Origin: Planctomycetota bacterium
Lineage (GTDB): Bacteria > Planctomycetota > SBBH01 > JACQRN01
DNA length: 6,118 nt
Direction: 5' to 3'
Assembly (NCBI GenBank): GCA_016206515.1
Contig: JACQRN010000148.1
Coordinates: 1-6,118 of the forward strand
Each line of letters opens with the position of its first letter. The first letter of the stretch is position 1. The notes beneath the pieces were generated by a model, which saw nothing but the letters and a program-made list of their open reading frames with translations, ran no database searches and was not told the origin of the DNA. Positions 5,639-6,118 of the stretch are shown in pieces. A program made the translations under genes and the position numbers.

Positions 5639-6118
5639 TCAGTTGCGAGATTCCGCCTGCTCCATCTCCCGGCGCTGCCGCTCCTCCACCGTCAGGTGCC
5701 GGCCGTACTCCAGGCAAAGCGCGCCGCAGGCGGTGGCGTACACGCGCCCGCCCTGCGACCCCCACGTGCAGACCGGATCCCAACTCCCATCCAGGCATCC
5801 GTCGCCAGCGCGCCTCTGGTTGTCACACAGCGCCGCCTTCAGGGCCGTTCTGTACGTCCTCCAGTTCGTCCCGTTCGCCCCGTCCACCTGCGAGATCGCC
5901 AGCGCCGCGTAGTACCACTCATACATGTTGCACGTGCCCCACGCCGGGAGGTGCCCCATCAGCGTCTCGATCCCCGCCGACTGGTTCCCCGACCCCGTGA
6001 ACTGCCGGACGATCATCCCCGCCGCCGTCGTCACGTACGGCTGGTTGTAGACGAACTTCCCCGGGCCGTAGTACCCGTACGTCACCTGGTAGTCCCCGGC
6101 CGCCGTCTGGCACTGGTC
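5639..6118 (-). CDS. Second alpha/alpha-toroid (prenyltransferase-repeat) paralogue, N-terminus beyond the window
   Basis: The frame is open from the right edge to TGA at 5639-5641, giving 159 C-terminal residues. The visible part begins DQCQTAAGDYQVTYGYYGPG and is nearly residue-for-residue the same as residues 367-435 of the 537-residue neighbour. It then diverges: it lacks seven residues of a Cys-containing loop (CGAAQRNHPGERDTC in the neighbour, RRAGDGC here) and regains identity in DGSWDPVCTWGSQGGRVYA. It ends with a charged tail, LTVEERQRREMEQAESRN, instead of the neighbour's Gly-rich tail. It keeps the cysteines of the last two helices, loses one loop cysteine, and has an extra one in DQCQ. 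The complete protein is presumably also membrane-anchored, but its N-terminus is not seen. A valine codon at 6085 (GTG) could be mistaken for a start; the homology continues upstream of it. Confidence 0.88.
   Translation of the reverse strand, partial: DQCQTAAGDYQVTYGYYGPGKFVYNQPYVTTAAGMIVRQFTGSGNQSAGIETLMGHLPAWGTCNMYEWYYAALAISQVDGANGTNWRTYRTALKAALCDNQRRAGDGCLDGSWDPVCTWGSQGGRVYATACGALCLEYGRHLTVEERQRREMEQAESRN
5909..6118 (-). repeat. Near-identical tract shared with 4081-4290
   Basis: This is the second copy of the 95%-identical tract, continuing beyond the right edge. Immediately 3' in the genes (5822-5908 against 3994-4080) identity drops to about 90%, and further on the copies need a seven-codon gap. 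Confidence 0.85.

Noticed and set aside
3964..6000. Open plus-strand frame of 678 codons
   Set aside because: It lies antisense across both toroid genes and the gap between them. The Arg/His/Pro/Val-rich product has no domain, and the openness follows from GC-rich third positions on the coding strand.

Overview
This is a GC-rich (by eye roughly 65-70%), densely coded bacterial fragment. A Ser/Thr kinase with an FHA protein, a membrane-anchored TPR protein, and tandem membrane-anchored proteins with squalene-cyclase-like alpha/alpha repeats together suggest Planctomycetota or a neighbouring uncultured phylum. This is inference from gene content; there is no marker gene in the window.

Layout. 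Positions 1-1288 (minus): most of a TPR protein with an N-terminal membrane anchor, its C-terminus cut by the left edge. Positions 1289-1503: a divergent intergenic region with two pyrimidine heptamer arrays, one pointing at each flanking gene. Positions 1504-3230 (plus): a HAD-IIIC/MDP-1-like phosphatase overlapping by ATGA a soluble kinase that carries an extra N-terminal Cys4 module. Positions 3296-3670 (plus): a small stand-alone FHA protein, probably co-regulated with the kinase but with a possible promoter of its own. Positions 3698-3756: two inverted REP-type palindromes in the gap between convergent genes. Positions 3775-5388 (minus): a 537-residue anchored, cysteine-rich alpha/alpha-toroid protein. 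Positions 5389-5638: its structured leader and a candidate promoter. Positions 5639-6118 (minus): the C-terminal part of a second, nearly identical paralogue running off the right edge.

How the genes may work together. The plus-strand cluster looks like a phospho-signalling module: kinase (writer), FHA protein (reader, though with an altered phosphate pocket) and a HAD phosphatase of unknown substrate. The minus-strand paralogues look like surface or periplasmic proteins whose barrel is not obviously catalytic. Nothing in the sequence links the two halves functionally beyond adjacency.

The most distinctive non-coding signals are the REP doublet, the alternative-fold leader before the 537-residue gene, and -10-like hexamers 6-7 bases before three start codons that lack a Shine-Dalgarno sequence, which suggests leaderless mRNAs. 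I see no tRNA, rRNA, CRISPR array, transposase or phage gene.
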